This document shows positions 10,597-24,866 of a DNA stretch of 64,000 nucleotides, in pieces. The translations under genes and the position numbers were made by a program. The notes beneath the pieces were generated by a model, which was not told where the DNA came from, searched no databases, and saw nothing but the letters and a program-made list of their open reading frames with translations. Origin of the DNA: Orthonyx spaldingii (lineage: Eukaryota; Chordata; Aves; Passeriformes; Orthonychidae). The stretch spans positions 434,001 to 498,000 of the forward strand of contig VZTJ01004775.1 of assembly GCA_013397795.1 (NCBI GenBank). Direction: 5' to 3'. Position 1 is the stretch's first letter; each line of letters begins with the position of its first letter.

Positions 10597-13500
10597 CTGG
10601 GATGGAAAAGAGAAAAAAAAGAAGATTAGTACATTTTAATGACACAATGCACCATTTTCAGTTCACTTAGGGGTGAGAAAGGATCTGGGCATTATGAAAA
10701 GGTGTCAGGGATCAGCTTTCTCTCTCTAGCTACACTACCAACATACTGACCTGGGGATGCCTTTCATTGTTCCCTCCCACCCTGCTCAGACATTGGTAAA
10801 GTGCATGTTCTGTTTCCTACCTACACTAGATATGTACAGTGAAATACTCTGAATTTTTGGGGACCCAAATTTTTTGATTTTTGAAGATACTCTCAAGTGA
10901 CTCTGTGGTCATCAATTTTTGGTAGTGATCTTTTTTAAGCATTTGGTTAGAAGACTATTTAAATTAATTACTTTAGACTTCCATAGACCAGTGTTCTCTT
11001 AGATATATATTTTACCACGCATCTTGCCAGTTTTTCCTCTTCTGATTCTTTTCATTTAAAATAACAGTGGTATTTCTTCTCTGCCATTCTAATACGCTCA
11101 CCTTCTGTAGGAGTATATAAGTCCTTTTCCAAAGGCGTTTCCCATTCTTCCATTTCTTCTTGATCATTGTCTGGTTTTTAAATTGTGAGAAGGTTCATGA
11201 AAGTGAGGGATGGAATAAGAATCAAATACTTACTGAGTCCATGAAGGTACAGTTCACCTCTACTCAATGTTCACTTCTTTTTAATCTTTCATTAGCATTC
11301 TGTTTGACACTAGGGATGTCCCTTTCCTTGCATCTTTTTGGGCTACTAGTGCCATACTATCTTCATCTTCCATTCTTCTTGATATTCATTTACTATAATT
11401 TGATTAAAAATTAAGATAGATTTTATTGTGATTGACAAAATAACTGAATAAGGACCTTGATGAACCAAGTTAGCATTTGAGTCCAGGATTGTACTGCAAT
11501 TATCTTCACACCTACTGTTACTTCCTGACAGGCAGACAGTTGCAATCAGTTCTACTGATTTCTAACATGATGGTTACCTGCCTACAGAGGGCTGAAAGCA
11601 AGGTGGACTTATGATCTCCTCTTCAAGTACAACAATAAAGCTGTAGGTGTAACATTTATACCTTACCACAATATAAGCTGCAAATGAAACAAGAAAATCA
11701 GTGCATCATTTCTATGATTTGGATTCTGAGCAGCAATATTGGTAACTTTTAGGGCAATAGCCCTGTGTTAACATGTGACTGCACCTCTACTTTTGAGTCT
11801 ATGGTAGTTAACAGTCTACTGGACTGTTAACTGTTTTATTTTGTGGATTAAAATTAAAAAAGTGCAGAATCTTGTTAATTTATCTAATTCCTTTAGTTCT
11901 GATTATCTGGTCTTCTGCTGACATACAGGTCACAAAACTTTTTTTGAGAGTGAACCATGTTGTTTTTGACCTTTGTGTATAAACTGTCCACTTTGGGTTA
12001 TTTTTCTTTGCCTAGCCATTTAAGTAAGTGGCTTAAAATAGAAATTGAAGCATTCAGCTGACATCATGAGAGTCATCTAGGTCTGTTCAAAGGAGTGCAA
12101 TTCAGTATGCAGTATTCCTAATGCACAGGAAATTTTGACTGATACTCACCATTGCTTAAGGAGGATGTACAAAAGGAATTATCATTGCTAAACAAATAAT
12201 TCTGTTTTTTAATTATGTATTAATAACTGCTAATGAACAGTTTGGCATTGTTATAATGCTGAAAGCATCAGGGTCAAAATTCTGCTCTCTCAAATCTACC
12301 CTATATATTACATGCACTTGTTTCCCATTGAATTCTGCCAGTAATGTCCGTGGAACGTCTATAAGGAATATGGTCTAAAATCAAAATCCCTTCTAAATGT
12401 ATTTGGAGAGCAATATATTTGAGCAAATTACAAATTGAAGACAGCAATATACTGAAAAAGGTACTTAACAGTTTGATTAAATCTGGGTAGCTGAAATAGC
12501 AATATGGCTTATTCTTTTCCTTAATGGGAAAGTAAGTAGTGACACAGTTTAATCAATTGAAACAGTTGGAATTCTCTCAGAGGTACCAGGGTAGAAATCA
12601 TGCCAAAATAATAAATACAGTACTTTGCATACTTTCATGCAAAGCTAGTTTTAAGTTAAGATGCAAACGGCCAATTTGAACATGTTGTTTAGTTTTCTGA
12701 GCTTCCTCAGTATGTTTATATATCTCTTTTGTTACTGCAGAGAGAATGAAGAAACAAGTATCAATGTCTCCAAACTACATGCTTTCAAAAAATTATGAAA
12801 AAACCCTAAAGTGTAGTCTGCCAAATGGCTACACTGCATTTTGTGCTCATGCATCTGAGCTGTTTTCTGAGCAATGTAGAAACTAGAGCATGTAATATGA
12901 TTTATTTATGTCCAGAAGGCCTATCCATGGCTTGAGTAGAGCATCTATAATCTATGCAAACAGGTGGTCTCAGGATGAACTTGGAGTATGCCTTGGGGGG
13001 AAAGATCATCTGTGAGCCTGGTAAAAAATGAATGAAAATAACAGTATTTAAGTGAGGATTGCATCAAATTGCATGAGTCTGGAATTTAAGTTCCAGAAAG
13101 TCAGGGATAGATAGTGTTCCTTTAAACAGTTTTTTAAAATCAGTGTTTTGCTGTTCAATAGCAATACTCATCTGTGATTTTCATTCACCATCTGTGACAC
13201 TCAACTGGAAAAAAGTTTATCAGCTTTGAATTGCTCATCTGGAGCCTTGAAGTGCCTTTGTTCTTAAAAGCTATTATACTGGCCTACAGCATCAGTATGC
13301 ATTTGATCTGCCACCCAATGGAGCAATACTTTGGGCAGTTGTTGTCCACAGAGAAGTTATTTTCGTCCCATTAATGATTAATTTTCTGGAAGGCATCAGA
13401 CATATCTTACATTTAATATGAAGACCTTCCTTTTGCCCCAGTAACCTTTGCATTTAAAAGCAGGTCATAGTTATATAGTTTTTGTTGCTATTGGTGATGA

Positions 13501-14640
13501 GCTAATGATCAAAACTACTGGAAAAATAAAAAATGATCACAGCCTTCTTGAAACATTAAGTAAAGTTGATAGGCTTGCTATGATAAGTGGGGTTTTAGAT
13601 AAGTGATGGAGAAAATAACGGAGCTTTTTGATGCCAGCAAATCTGTTGGATGGAAGACAATAAGACAGAGTCAGGACTAAGTTTTACAAAGCTTTCATCT
13701 GTCAGTGTACGTGAGGAGAGAAATAACTTTCATACCAGGAAGACTGGATTAACTTTGATGCAATTGTTTAATCTCATCCCTAGTTTTCATTCCAAATTGT
13801 CCAATGATCCATACTACAGTTACTTGCATACTCAAGAAACAAAAAGACTGTTTAAGGTCCTTCATTAGGAATCACTTCTCCATCAAGGAGTTAATTTGTT
13901 ACATTTACTTTTGGGGGGTATCAGGTAGATGCAAAGGTGGGAATGATGTTTTGATTTTTAATTTTTTTATTATTTGTAACAGAAGAAACTGAGACCAAAA
14001 ATAGCTGTGTGACAGTAAGTCAGAAAAAGCACTCTAAGTATCAAATCTGACTTCTCTTTTATTGCATTGTTAGGCATCTATGCAAAACTCACAGCAAACT
14101 TGAAGCTGTAGGTCTAACAGGATGCAAGCACAATGAATACTTCTTGGGTTATGTGATTTATAGAGGAATAAAAACATCCTTAAAAATGGCATGATAAAAA
14201 TGCCACTCAGTCTAAAAGAAATGTGTTATTTAAGGATAACAGGGAATGTAAATCCTAAAAAGCTCCCAGGAAAGTGTGAGAAATATGATCACCAATATCT
14301 ATGGAGCAAGTGCAAACTTTCATATCATACCTGCAAACCCCTCTGTAACTGGTACTACATTTTTACATGTAAGAGACACGAGAGGGAATCTGATGACCAG
14401 CAGATTATAAGTGTGTGTATAGGGGGAACCACCTTTCACAGAGAAATGGCTGAGGGTGTGGGAAGCTGCCTGGAGCCAGTGGTCCTTTGATGGTGGAGTA
14501 GTGGTGCCTCTTGCCCAGGGCCCAAGTTGGTTTAGAGGTAACTGCTGAAAGCTTTAAAAGACAAAATGGCCACTTGGTTGTCCAGAATAGCTTATGCAGG
14601 ATTTGGATGCTGAATGGTTTGCTGTGGAAGGCAAAGGTTT

Positions 14641-14674
14641 TATAGATTTGGATCTCTAGATCTCTAAATCTATA
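14641..14674. repeat. Inverted repeat (9-bp arms)
   Basis: TATAGATTT at 14641-14649 and AAATCTATA at 14666-14674 flank a 16-nt loop that itself holds AGATCT-like self-complementary steps. It is a possible cruciform or a microsatellite-like remnant. Confidence 0.6.
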
Positions 14675-17600
14675 GATTTAGAAAAAGCAAAGAGGAGCCC
14701 CTGAAAAACCTTACATGACAATATTGAAGGGAAATACATTTGAGACAGGTTTTATGTTTGTCAAGTTTTCTTCTCTCCTCACAATGTCTACCTGTTTTTC
14801 AATTCCAAAATTAATGCCTTGCAGCCTTGAATAAAACTTACAGGTTCAATTTCCAAATTGGTCTGTGCTATGAAAATAAAAAACTGCAACCCAGTTTGGG
14901 CTATGGCTTTCAAACAAGTGTTCATGTAAGACTTAGTTTCTGAATGATATAGGTTGTTTCCTGGTAGGTACAGGTTTCTTTTCCCTTTTATTTCTGTTGG
15001 CTGTTAAGCACCAGTTAACAGTGTTCACTGCTATGCTGTGAGGTCAGGATTACTTTAGCAATCCAAAGATTCATAAGGATTTTCCAGATTTATTTTTCAC
15101 CTACTTTGTGCTTTCTCCCCTAAGCAGGGAATAGATGTTTCTCAAATAGAAATAAGATTTTTTTAAAAAGCTTCTCTTGACACAATGCCAAAGAACAAAA
15201 CAAAAGAGAAGCAGATAAAAATTGTTTCCTCTGTAGTGACATAGATGCAAAACTTATTTGCTCATCAACACTGTAGCTGAAAAAAAACCAACCCAAACCC
15301 CAAAAAACACCAAACTGGAAGGAGCTCTGAGAAAACGGAAGTCTGTGCGGTGGGAAACCTTATACCAAACCCAGTGCTATGCTTGGCCTTCTCATTCCAC
15401 AAAGTGTGAATATATTAATTAAAAACTAGCCTTTTAATCTGACACATACACTACTTTCATGGAGTTGTGCTTTTCTTTAAACTACCAAGAGCACTGGGGA
15501 TATAAAAGGTCTACTTAAGCCTTGGAGCTTCCCTGCTTTTTGCTTTATGAGCGTATTTATAGATATATAATTCATACCTCTGGAGCTGATCTCCAGTCAG
15601 AATTCTCTACCACTGGAAAAGACAGACTGTTAAAAATTTAATAGAAGCCTTATGAACTGTGAGGATGGTGTGGGCAACTCAGGAATGCAGAGGGCACCAA
15701 AAAATAAGATAAATAAAACAACATGAAAAACTGTAGCCGCTGCTGGTTTTCATCTTTAGAGCCACAACTACTTCAGTGGAGTCTCAGGCATCAAACTGAT
15801 ACAGGACAAAAGGCACACAAAAAGGAAGCCTGAAAGATTCATCTTCTCCTGATGATGATAAGGAACACACCTTATCGTATCTCTCTTTTCCAGCTGCAAT
15901 TGAAGGGCTTTAAAATGTCATCCGTAAAGGCTGCACAACTCATCCATTCCTGCAGGTACTTAAAATTCTGCATCCAAAATCTGCAGTTTTCATTCTATTC
16001 TTTTGATATTCCTCTGAAGTCTGACTCCATTTTCAATATGAAATACTTGCCCGAAAAATAATTCCTTACCTTTTTGCCCTCTGTATCAACACAATAATTC
16101 TTTATTAAAAGACTGAGTTAAAAAATTTCAGTCTGATGGTATTTAGTTAATCCTGCTTTAAGTCCTCTGAGGATAAAAAGAGGAAATTATTCAGAATATA
16201 GTCTCTGATTCAAAGGAAAGATGATGCTAGCACAAAACCTAGAAGACGTGCATTCTCAATATTTTCTACTCTTGCAGTCTGACTTAATTGCAATTGACAG
16301 AGAGTAATAGAGAGAAATCTTTATCTCAAATATCTCCTTTTCCTTTCAGAGACCATATAGTCCTCAAAGTGATTAGATAAAACTGGGTTTCTGGTGGAGT
16401 TGGTTGAAAAGCATTTCCTAAGTCCCTCCCTCCAACTATATTAAGAGATATCAGTAAATGCAGTGTTTCCCAACAGATAGCTCATAAGCAACAGGAAGGT
16501 AGAGAGTTTGAGAGGTCATGAATCCCACGTTAATGCTGGGTTGTGTTTCACTGATGTAAATTCTTGGTCACCTTTGTAGAATTTCAGTGAGACAGAACCT
16601 TCCAGAGAGGTCCTGACATCATGTCTACATGGAAAATTCTAGAGCAAACCCAAGTATTTTGGTGCTTAGTCACTGAGCCTCTCTGAACCAATTGAAACAT
16701 GCCCTCTTCTATCTCCCACCATTATTTTAAACTTTTATGATTACCTGGTGACATCTTCCTATTCAGCATAATTATTTGTTGTGTTTTCAGCATCAGTTGT
16801 CCCAGGGACTTGGTGGTTGAACCTAATACACCTGCTGAGCACAGCATTACTATGCAGAAATGGTGAAAACATAGGTACTTATAAAGAAACACAGCTTTCT
16901 CTTACTTTTACTCACCGCTCTTTGAAGAAACTAATGCAAGCCTCTTTTGTAGTAAGGCAATTTTAGAGGTTCAGGATCTATCTGCCAAATGCATCATTTA
17001 TGGGTGATGCTATCAAGTCTGATACTAATAGTAACATGGTGGGTGTATTTACCTGGTAAGAGTACACTTGAGAGTATCATTTAGACTGGACATCAGGCAT
17101 ATAATCAGCAATGACAAAAATTGATAGAAATAAAATAGTTTCATGGGAATAAAGTAGGAATGGTGTAGAGCTGCAGTGGGAAAACCCTGAGAACTACCAA
17201 AATGCTAAAGAAGTCCCATACATTTTCACTTCACATGAAGGCTACACCACCAGGCTAAATACAATTTAAATAGCATGAAAAGAAGTAGCATTGCTGGTGA
17301 TTTGTGTGGGGAAAGGGAAAGAAAGCTTCTAGAGGGGGACTGAGAAAGCACAGAAGCAAACTGCCTCAGACTCCTTCACCCCGTCCTATGCACAATACAA
17401 TATGGCAATCGACAATATACAAAGAGCACATAACATAAAGGCAAATACAAACTGATTAAAAAATAAATAAACTTATATATATTTTCCTAAAACAAAACCA
17501 TACACTAGAAAATAAAAATGCCACAGCAACAAGATCAGAGAAAGGAAAAACAGAACAAGTAATTCACTTAATCAGCAAAAGAAAGATCAAAACCTAGGAG

Positions 17601-18692
17601 AACTGAAAAAAATTATGAAAATCAAAAACATTATTTCCTTTAAAAAAAAAGTAACCAAAAATACATAAAAATATTTAGAAAGCATACCACATTGATTTCA
17701 TAACAGTCAACTTACATCAACAAATTGCCCGCATGTTTTTTGGCATGAAAGGAAAAATTTACAAAAGAAAGTTGTGTAAGAATGCTCTTGGACAAGTAGC
17801 ATTGCCACATTCTTGTAACTTGCTTTTTTCGCTGTTGTTTCTTAAAAACTTTTTTAGCAAAATGTTTATTATTTCTTTTTAAATATATTTGTTTTACAAC
17901 AAAGGGCGATACAGGGAGGCAACAACACATACATCCACACCACATAACATGAAAAGAAAAAAATCTTGCACCTTAACAAATTTGAACTTGTTTTTTTTTT
18001 TTTCTGCTGTTTTTGGTTGTATTTTTAATCTTATGTAAAGTTGTTAGCATATTGCAGTTGAAAAATCCTGTACAATTTATTGAATTTACTTTTGCTTGTT
18101 TGCATATCTACACATATAATGTTTTTTGAAAAGCAAAGTTTGTTGCTTTTTTGCCTTTTTGGTCAATTTAATATATATTTTTTTAAACATTTTCTTTTTT
18201 TCTATAATTTTTGTGTGTGTGTGTTTTAAGGAATGGATGACTGCACATAAAATTTTAACAATGCTAAAGAAAGGGGTGGTGAAGGGGAACTTATGGGAAG
18301 AAAAAATGCTTAGGGTGGATGGAGTGGGAGTGTAAAAATCTATGAGTGTACTACACAGGAGATGAAGATGATGGGAGTGAGTGTGTAAGTCAGTTGCCAT
18401 GTCCATGTAAGGGCGGTACGGAGTGATCTAGCAGCATTAGAGCTTCTGGCTGTAAGGAAGGGATGGGCAATATACAAAAACAAATGAGCATATTCATGCC
18501 CATCAACAAAAAGAAAGAACAGAACTCTAACACTGACAATCTCACAAACCCTAAGCTGCAACTTCTTCAACATGCAAGTTACAAAAAAATTAATAATTAT
18601 AGTATAAATATTTACATTTTCATTAAAGGTTCTCAAATTATAAAAACAGTTAAGACTTTTCCCTACTAAAAATAGCAGTAAAAATACATAAA

Positions 18693-18741
18693 CTAATAAT
18701 AATAATAATAATAGTAATAATAATAGTAATAATAATAATAA
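18693..18741. repeat. (TAA)n trinucleotide microsatellite
   Basis: About 16 units of TAA/AAT interrupted by three TAG units. Confidence 0.95.
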
Positions 18742-19536
18742 CCAGAGAGTAAAACAAAAAAACCAAGGAAACTAGTTTTATGCACTGGAATTAGAACAAC
18801 TTCATCTGTAGCTACCCACAGCCTTCTTCTTCTAAGAATCATCTTTTCTGAAGTCCATCAAATTTACATCAGTATTCTCAGTAATTTCAGACAATCATTT
18901 CTTGACATCTTGACATCTCAACAGACATCAAATGACTGTTTTGAATGTAAAGATTGTGTTTGTACACCCCGTTCCCCCTGTCAAATTAGACTGCTTTTAT
19001 ATCCAGATTCTCTGGAGAATCTCAAAAATTCAGCTGTAGGATTCTGCCAGTGAAGTAGTTCCTTATTTAAAGACAGAAATAGAGGGAAAAAATTGCAGAA
19101 AACAATTAATAACTCTTTTGTTTTGTTTGTTTTTTTTTTTTTTTTTTCATTATTAGATTGGAACAAACCAAATCTAAGATAGAAATTCAACCATTGAAAA
19201 GAAATACATCAAAATATAACTATGTAGAGATATACTAAAAAAAAAAGCAAAAAATGAAAAGGAGCACTTTGTTCCCAGGAATAAGGGAGATAAGAACAAT
19301 TGCTGGATTTTGAAATTTTATTTTTAAAGAAAAAATTATTCCACACACTTTCAAAGATGAACAAACCAGATGCACACATTGAAAGGAACAGACAAAGCAG
19401 TCTAGGGACACTTTCATAATTTGAATTTTTTTTTTTAATAATCGGATTCGCTTTCCTTCCATTCCCCTCCCATTTAAATATGTTTTCAACTGTTGGCCAA
19501 AAACCCCACCACCCTTGAGTGTTGCTTTTTTTTTTA

Positions 19537-19570
19537 NNNNNNNNNNNNNNNNNNNNNNNNNNNNNNNNNN
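19537..19570. other. Assembly gap (34 N)
   Basis: A run of N flanked by a T run on the left and a T run on the right. The true length of the homopolymer region is unknown. Confidence 0.99.
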
Positions 19571-19751
19571 TTTTTTTTTTTTTTTTAATCACTTATTTTT
19601 AAAATAAACATGGAGAAGAAAAAAAAAAGACGTGCAGTCTGGATGTACGTCATAAATAGACATAGAAAAAGATAGAAGAAATTGGCTGAGATCGACAAAT
19701 GGGTTATATAATAGCTTAATTTTACTGTAGGATGTTAATAATAATGCATGC

Positions 19752-19903
19752 TTAAAGTAAGTTGCATTTAGGGAAAGTAGAAAACAGAAGAGCAAGCAAG
19801 GATTTGGGGGGTGGGCAGGCAGAGGAGAAGGGGTGGGCAAGGGGTGTACCATCCATGCCTCTCCAGAAAGGGCAAAGCACATTCCAGCGGGATCTCTGCA
19901 TTT
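19752..19903 (-). other. Weak candidate alternative terminal exon of NRXN3
   Basis: One of the longest pyrimidine tracts on the minus strand (about 19906-19942) ends in CCTCCCCCAG with the AG at 19904-19905. In the phase required by the 46396 donor the frame runs 50 codons counting the split first one (E, then MQRSRWNVLCPFWRG, ending KCNLL) to a TAA at 19752-19754, with no membrane anchor. The 2 kb below it (17400-19700) is rich in homopolymers and simple repeats, like the real 3' UTR. The encoded peptide was not recognised and the frame is short, so this may be coincidence. Confidence 0.25.
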
Positions 19904-22100
19904 CTGGGGGAGGTCAGGAGGGGAAAAGGGTGAGGAGAAATTATAGTCTATGCTAGGACACAATTTTCACCCTGACTATGACCTTTTAGAATCCACTTAA
20001 AACACCAGACTCCCTTGTTCTGACTCTAACTCTCCAAGGCACATCCGAAATCAGTGGCATTTCTTTTTCTACCTAGTGGCAGAAAATGCTGCCACTGCTA
20101 GCATTAAGACAGAGATTACTTTCACTTACGCTACAAAAGGATTAAAAATTCAAGGAGATATTACTAATTGGTTCTTTCCTAAAACTGTATCCCAATTACT
20201 GTATGTCCTAGAGGGGTCCTCAGCTTTCTCTGAATTCCTTAATGACACATATGATGTCCGCATTTTCTTGTACAAAGACCATCACCTTGATATCAGAGTC
20301 CTTCCAAGAAGGAACTCAGGACCCCAGCAAAACAACCTGTTTGGTGTTTTAAAAGACAACAAAATTACATATAAAGCTCTGGACTCTAAGACTAATCTCT
20401 CCAGGGGGTGGGAAAATCAGGCTGTAAGCACTGCATATACCTTAGCTTACCATCTGGAATGTCAGCAAGATCATTCCATAAGCCATCATTAACATCATGC
20501 TACCACAATCAGTTGAAGTATGAGCTATCTTGAGATCGAATTTCTGGGAATAATGGGGATATCCTCCCTGTAGATGTGGCCAGGGGTACTTTTGTGTGGA
20601 TACGATAACAAACAGGTTGGATATTTTGGTACTTATTAACATGAGGAACAATAGCAGTTCTAAAGCCACTGATAGATCTATGTTAGTTCTGGGGAATATT
20701 AAGTAAGTATAAACCCCACAAAAACTAAATAGCCCAGATTGGTTTTAGATGTATTACTGAAAAGTGTCCAGTTTTGAGAGGAGTTATATAAGAGCTCCTA
20801 CTTCAGAAATGATGAGTTTGCAGTGACTAACAGCACAGTGCAGCTGAGGCTGGAATGTACGATGCCTATGCTGGGAGACTACACTGGACCTGTCTCCTAC
20901 ATCCCTTTGGTAAATATGTTAGGAAGGGAAAAGGTCAAACCATAGAAGAGGAAACCTGGTCAGCGTTATCTCAGGGACAGAACATGCAGGTTACAGGAAG
21001 CAAGATGTTGGTCTACATAGGAGAATTTGGGGATTCATTTGTGGATCAGAAAAAATTGGTTAGGGATAGGAAAAAAAATTACAGAAGTGAGGCCTTTTCA
21101 GACCTCAGCGGAGATTTTTATTTGGCAAGGTTATAAGGCTAGTGTCCCTGGACATCACTCCCCACCAGGATTCTGAGCCTCTGGTTTAATTGTACTTAGG
21201 GAGTTTCACAAAGAGGCATTTAAGCTTTGAATTTTAATCAGTATTTGTCATGACTTGCAGCTGGATTTTCAGAGTAGTGAAATACCCCCCTTCAGCACAT
21301 TAGAATTGAGTGCCTTCTCTTTGATGCAAAACAGGCTGTAAGGCATGAGTCTGGTTGCCAACTGTGCAGTCTATGTCAGGCCTCTCCAGAAAATACTTAT
21401 GCCCTATTTGATGATAAATGCCTAACTCATTGCATGAGGGTCTGGAAAAGCCTTTTACTGCCTGAAAGATCAAAAGAGCTAAAGAACCACAACTGGAGCC
21501 AGAGACACTTAACAAGATGACAAGATTTTGTAAAGAAATCTTGATGTTAGCCTTACAAGAGGATTTGAAGGGTGCTAAGCAATTTTTATTTGGTCAATAC
21601 AGAGGTGCTTGAATAGAAGCAGAGTTCTTTTGAAAATCTGGGTCCAGCAATTTCTGTTGAGGCTGGGAAAACCTCCAGTCTTTAAAAAAATTCTAGCTGT
21701 TAATAGTCAAAACTAGATGTCCTAATTTGAAAATTGGATTCAAAATGCTTCCACATGAAGCTACAAGATGGTATTTTATTACTGAACATTTAGCAAATTA
21801 TTCCTCAGAAAAACAAAGACTGAAATGCATAACTATTGCATTTTTTTAATTTTCAAAAACTTAAAGTAGATTAAAGGACTGCGAGTATAAACATCTGTAT
21901 TATCAAATCTTACAAGTTTCTTGCTTAAAGGATTGAGCTGATAGCCAGTGTTTTCAAAAGAAAAAATCCATATATCAACAGGGAAACAATTATACAAAAA
22001 GCCCCTTGCTCAGTGGCTTTAATGATAAAGTTTTATTATACTATTTTCTGTTCAAGTTGCATTTTAAAGGGAAAAGAAAAAGTGAAGGTAATGCACATTT

Positions 22101-22146
22101 CTCTGTGTGTGTGTGTGTGTGTCTGTGTCTGTGTGTATGTGTGTGT
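22101..22146. repeat. (TG)n microsatellite
   Basis: An imperfect TG repeat with TCTG and TATG interruptions. It reads CA on the NRXN3 transcript strand. Confidence 0.95.
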
Positions 22147-22253
22147 TAAAGAGCAATATAAAAGACGGATGCTAAACTAGGATCTAGGGCTGCACTACTG
22201 TACCCAGGTTCATGTTAACCTCTAGAACTTCCATGTCTTTTACCACTCTACTC

Positions 22254-22540
22254 ACAGAATCGTAGAATTACAGAATCACAGAATATGCTGAGTTGAAAGG
22301 GACCCACTAGGATTACGAAAGTCCAACTTGTGGTCCTGTACAGCACCGTTTCCGTCATGAGTTCCACCATGTACCCGACAGTGTTGTACAAGCACTCCTT
22401 CAACTCTGTCAGGCTTGGTGCTGTGACCACTTCCCTGGGGAGTCTGTTCCAGTGTCCAACTACCCTCTGGGTGAAGAACCTTTTTCTAATATCCAGCTTA
22501 AACCTCCCCTGGCACAACTTCATGTCCTTGTGCTCCATTA
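22254..22540 (-). mobile_element. CR1 LINE 3' fragment
   Basis: The plus strand reads the reverse of a CR1 3' end: repeated AGAATCACAGAAT, GAAAGGGACCCACTAGGA, then CTTCCCTGGGGAGTCTGTTC, CCCTCTGGGTGAAGAACC and TCTAATATCCAGC. It is closely similar to the copy at 53307-53655, so both belong to one subfamily. It is 5'-truncated, and the upper boundary is approximate. Confidence 0.9.
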
Positions 22541-24866
22541 AAGCTGAAAGTTTCTTTCTTCCCTAACATGCTGTATCCCACATTATGTGAGTTCTGTCCA
22601 CTGCAACACAACTCGTACCAATATATCTCATTATTAACCAACTGTACAAGCTGCTTCTCCTGACCTAGTTGTCCAGCCATAATATTGATACACTTCAAAT
22701 GTCCAGGATTCCCTGCTAGCCTAATCATGCATCCCTCCTCATCTGGGATATTTTTCTTTCTATATTTTTCTTTGGCATAAGTGCAAAACAAGTCTGAGGC
22801 CAGGAAATTATAATTTTTTAAATGTTTTGTACTTTGACCTGATTAGGCTTGGACTCAGTGCTAAGACTTTCAGTGCTAAAAGGGAGCATGTATTTCACCA
22901 CTGCATAATCTGGGCTCCCAAACTGCTGTTACTTTTGTAAGTTTTTATGAGGCAGCAAGCACCCTTTTAGTGTCATTTAAAGCCATATGCATTGGGCAAG
23001 GGTACTAATGACACATACTTCTAAGAAGCTGATACTACCAGAACACCAGTAAAAAGAAAGTCTTCACTTTTTTTGTAAAACAATTACCTACAAAATAGAG
23101 AAATAGGTACTGTTAGCTATGCATCTGCTTTTAGCTTCAAGATGTGTAGCTAGCATTTCCTCCTCTGGCTGGAAGACTTGGTAGCAAGTATCTATATTAA
23201 CTAGATAAGAAGGAAGAAAAGCCCTTCAAAAATGTCCAATTCAGGCATATGTCTGTACATCAAGGAGGAGAAGAATTTTCCCAACTTTGAGTGTTTTCAC
23301 TGTAAAATAAACATAAACACAAAAACAGACTAAGAGACTTGGTTCTCTCCCTCCCCCTAAAACTGGCACACTCTACAGCTGTGTAAAAGTTAGTGAATTT
23401 ACCTCTTCCTAATATAAACACTAGAAATGCTAGATCCAGCAAGAAACTCTCCTAAGAGCTGTAGACACAGCATGGCTTTTCTGATTGTCCACAACTCAAT
23501 CATTAGTTGGTATATGGGGAAAATGGGAGAAAATGAGCAGAAAAGGGAGGTGGCTATTCTACAGGATGAAGTCCCAAGGGAGGGTAAGGGGTTCTGGAAG
23601 GAATCATCTGAGAAACTTGGTATTTCTACCTGGTTCTTCCTGCTTGTATTAGTTCTCAAAACAACCTGTTCATTCTTGCATGTTTTTAACCTTTCTTAGT
23701 GTTTTTCAGACATCCAGCCAAATGAATGCTTAGCATACCACAAATAACAAATAGCTTATAGATTAGTAGGACTAAACACTAAGTTTCAAAGCACACCCTC
23801 TTCCCTACACCCAACTCAGAATAAAAATCTGTTACTGGGCTTCCATCAGCTATTTGCACTAATTTAAACTGCAAGAGAAGTATGTTGAATTAGCTGGTCC
23901 ACTACAAAACACAGAGATAAGAAGAGCCTAAGAATATAAATCAGTTATACCACTTCCCTTGCAACAGCTGTTTGTACTGGTAAAAAGCTCTCTCATTCTA
24001 AGCCCACGGGCATATCTGAAGTTTGGAAATAAGAAACCAATCTATAGTAAGAAAGTCTACATGAGAATGACTGACAAAGTCCCACATGCTGTTCTGTTGG
24101 GGTTTGTGTGTAAGAGTTAATTAGCGGGACTTCTTTATAGCAATGAGCTAAAAAACTATCATCAGAAATGAAAGCACATTTACAGCTCTGAGAGCTAAGG
24201 AAATCATAGGGCTAAACTGCCACAGCAGTAAAGAATTTTACAGGTGTTTGCTATAAGCTTATTATCTTTTCACAGTCCTCCAAATCAAAGAGTATTTGAT
24301 GCTTCCAGTGCTAAGCGGCACAACCAATATCACTGGCCTGAAAGCATTCTTCCCATGCATCTCTACTCAACTGTCTCTTTCTCCTGGGAGAAAGATCTGA
24401 TGTGTTTTTTTGAAAGCCTGAAGATTGAACTTTGTAGTCAGCCCAGTTGAGGCTTTTTTTTTTTTTAATGTAAAGCCAAACTTATTTAATCCTGAAAGTC
24501 AGTTACATGGAAAGATGTCTTTCTGAAAGGATTTTGCAACCAAAAACCAGATTCTCATACCAACAAACTCAGCAGCAGAGTGTCATCCAATAATTTGTGT
24601 GGGAGGAGGAATAGTTTGCTGTCTTTGGTCTAAACACATGTATTAAAAGAGTCCTGTATATTTACAGAATACTAAAATGTTCATAATTTCCTGCTAATCC
24701 ACAAACATAGAGCAGCAAGGCTGTTTGTGTCTTCTCCTTTCTTCAGTATACAGCTATGAAGAAGACAGGCAAAAATACATTTCATCAGGTTGTCCAAATG
24801 CTAGTAAATATTCAGTGACTTCTGCATATCTTCTTGATAGTAGTATCCTAAGAAGTCATATGCTGT

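Larger units (their letters stand above)
17400..19740. other. UTR-like AT-rich island inside the SS5 intron
   Basis: Long A and T runs, a (TAA)n array, a short TG repeat and an assembly gap, with no convincing coding frame. Minus-strand AATAAA hexamers occur (18077-18082 and about 17867) but without obvious GU-rich downstream elements. It may be a 3' UTR of the candidate exon at 19903, or plain intron. Confidence 0.25.

Noticed and set aside
9742..10670. Open frames on the plus strand and in another minus frame across the terminal exon
   Set aside because: They are shadows of the GC-richer neurexin coding sequence.
19589..19963. 124-codon minus-strand open frame spanning the pyrimidine-rich tract
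   Set aside because: Its frame runs through the polypyrimidine tract and poly(T) and is not the phase the NRXN3 donor requires. The proline/serine content simply reflects the C/T-rich DNA.
20076..20492. 138-codon open frame on the plus strand preceded by a TTTCTTTTTCTACCTAG acceptor-like motif
   Set aside because: It begins at GTG and has no internal ATG, matches no family I recognise, and no clear donor follows. A frame of this length is expected about once by chance in a window of this size. A protein search or RNA reads would settle it.
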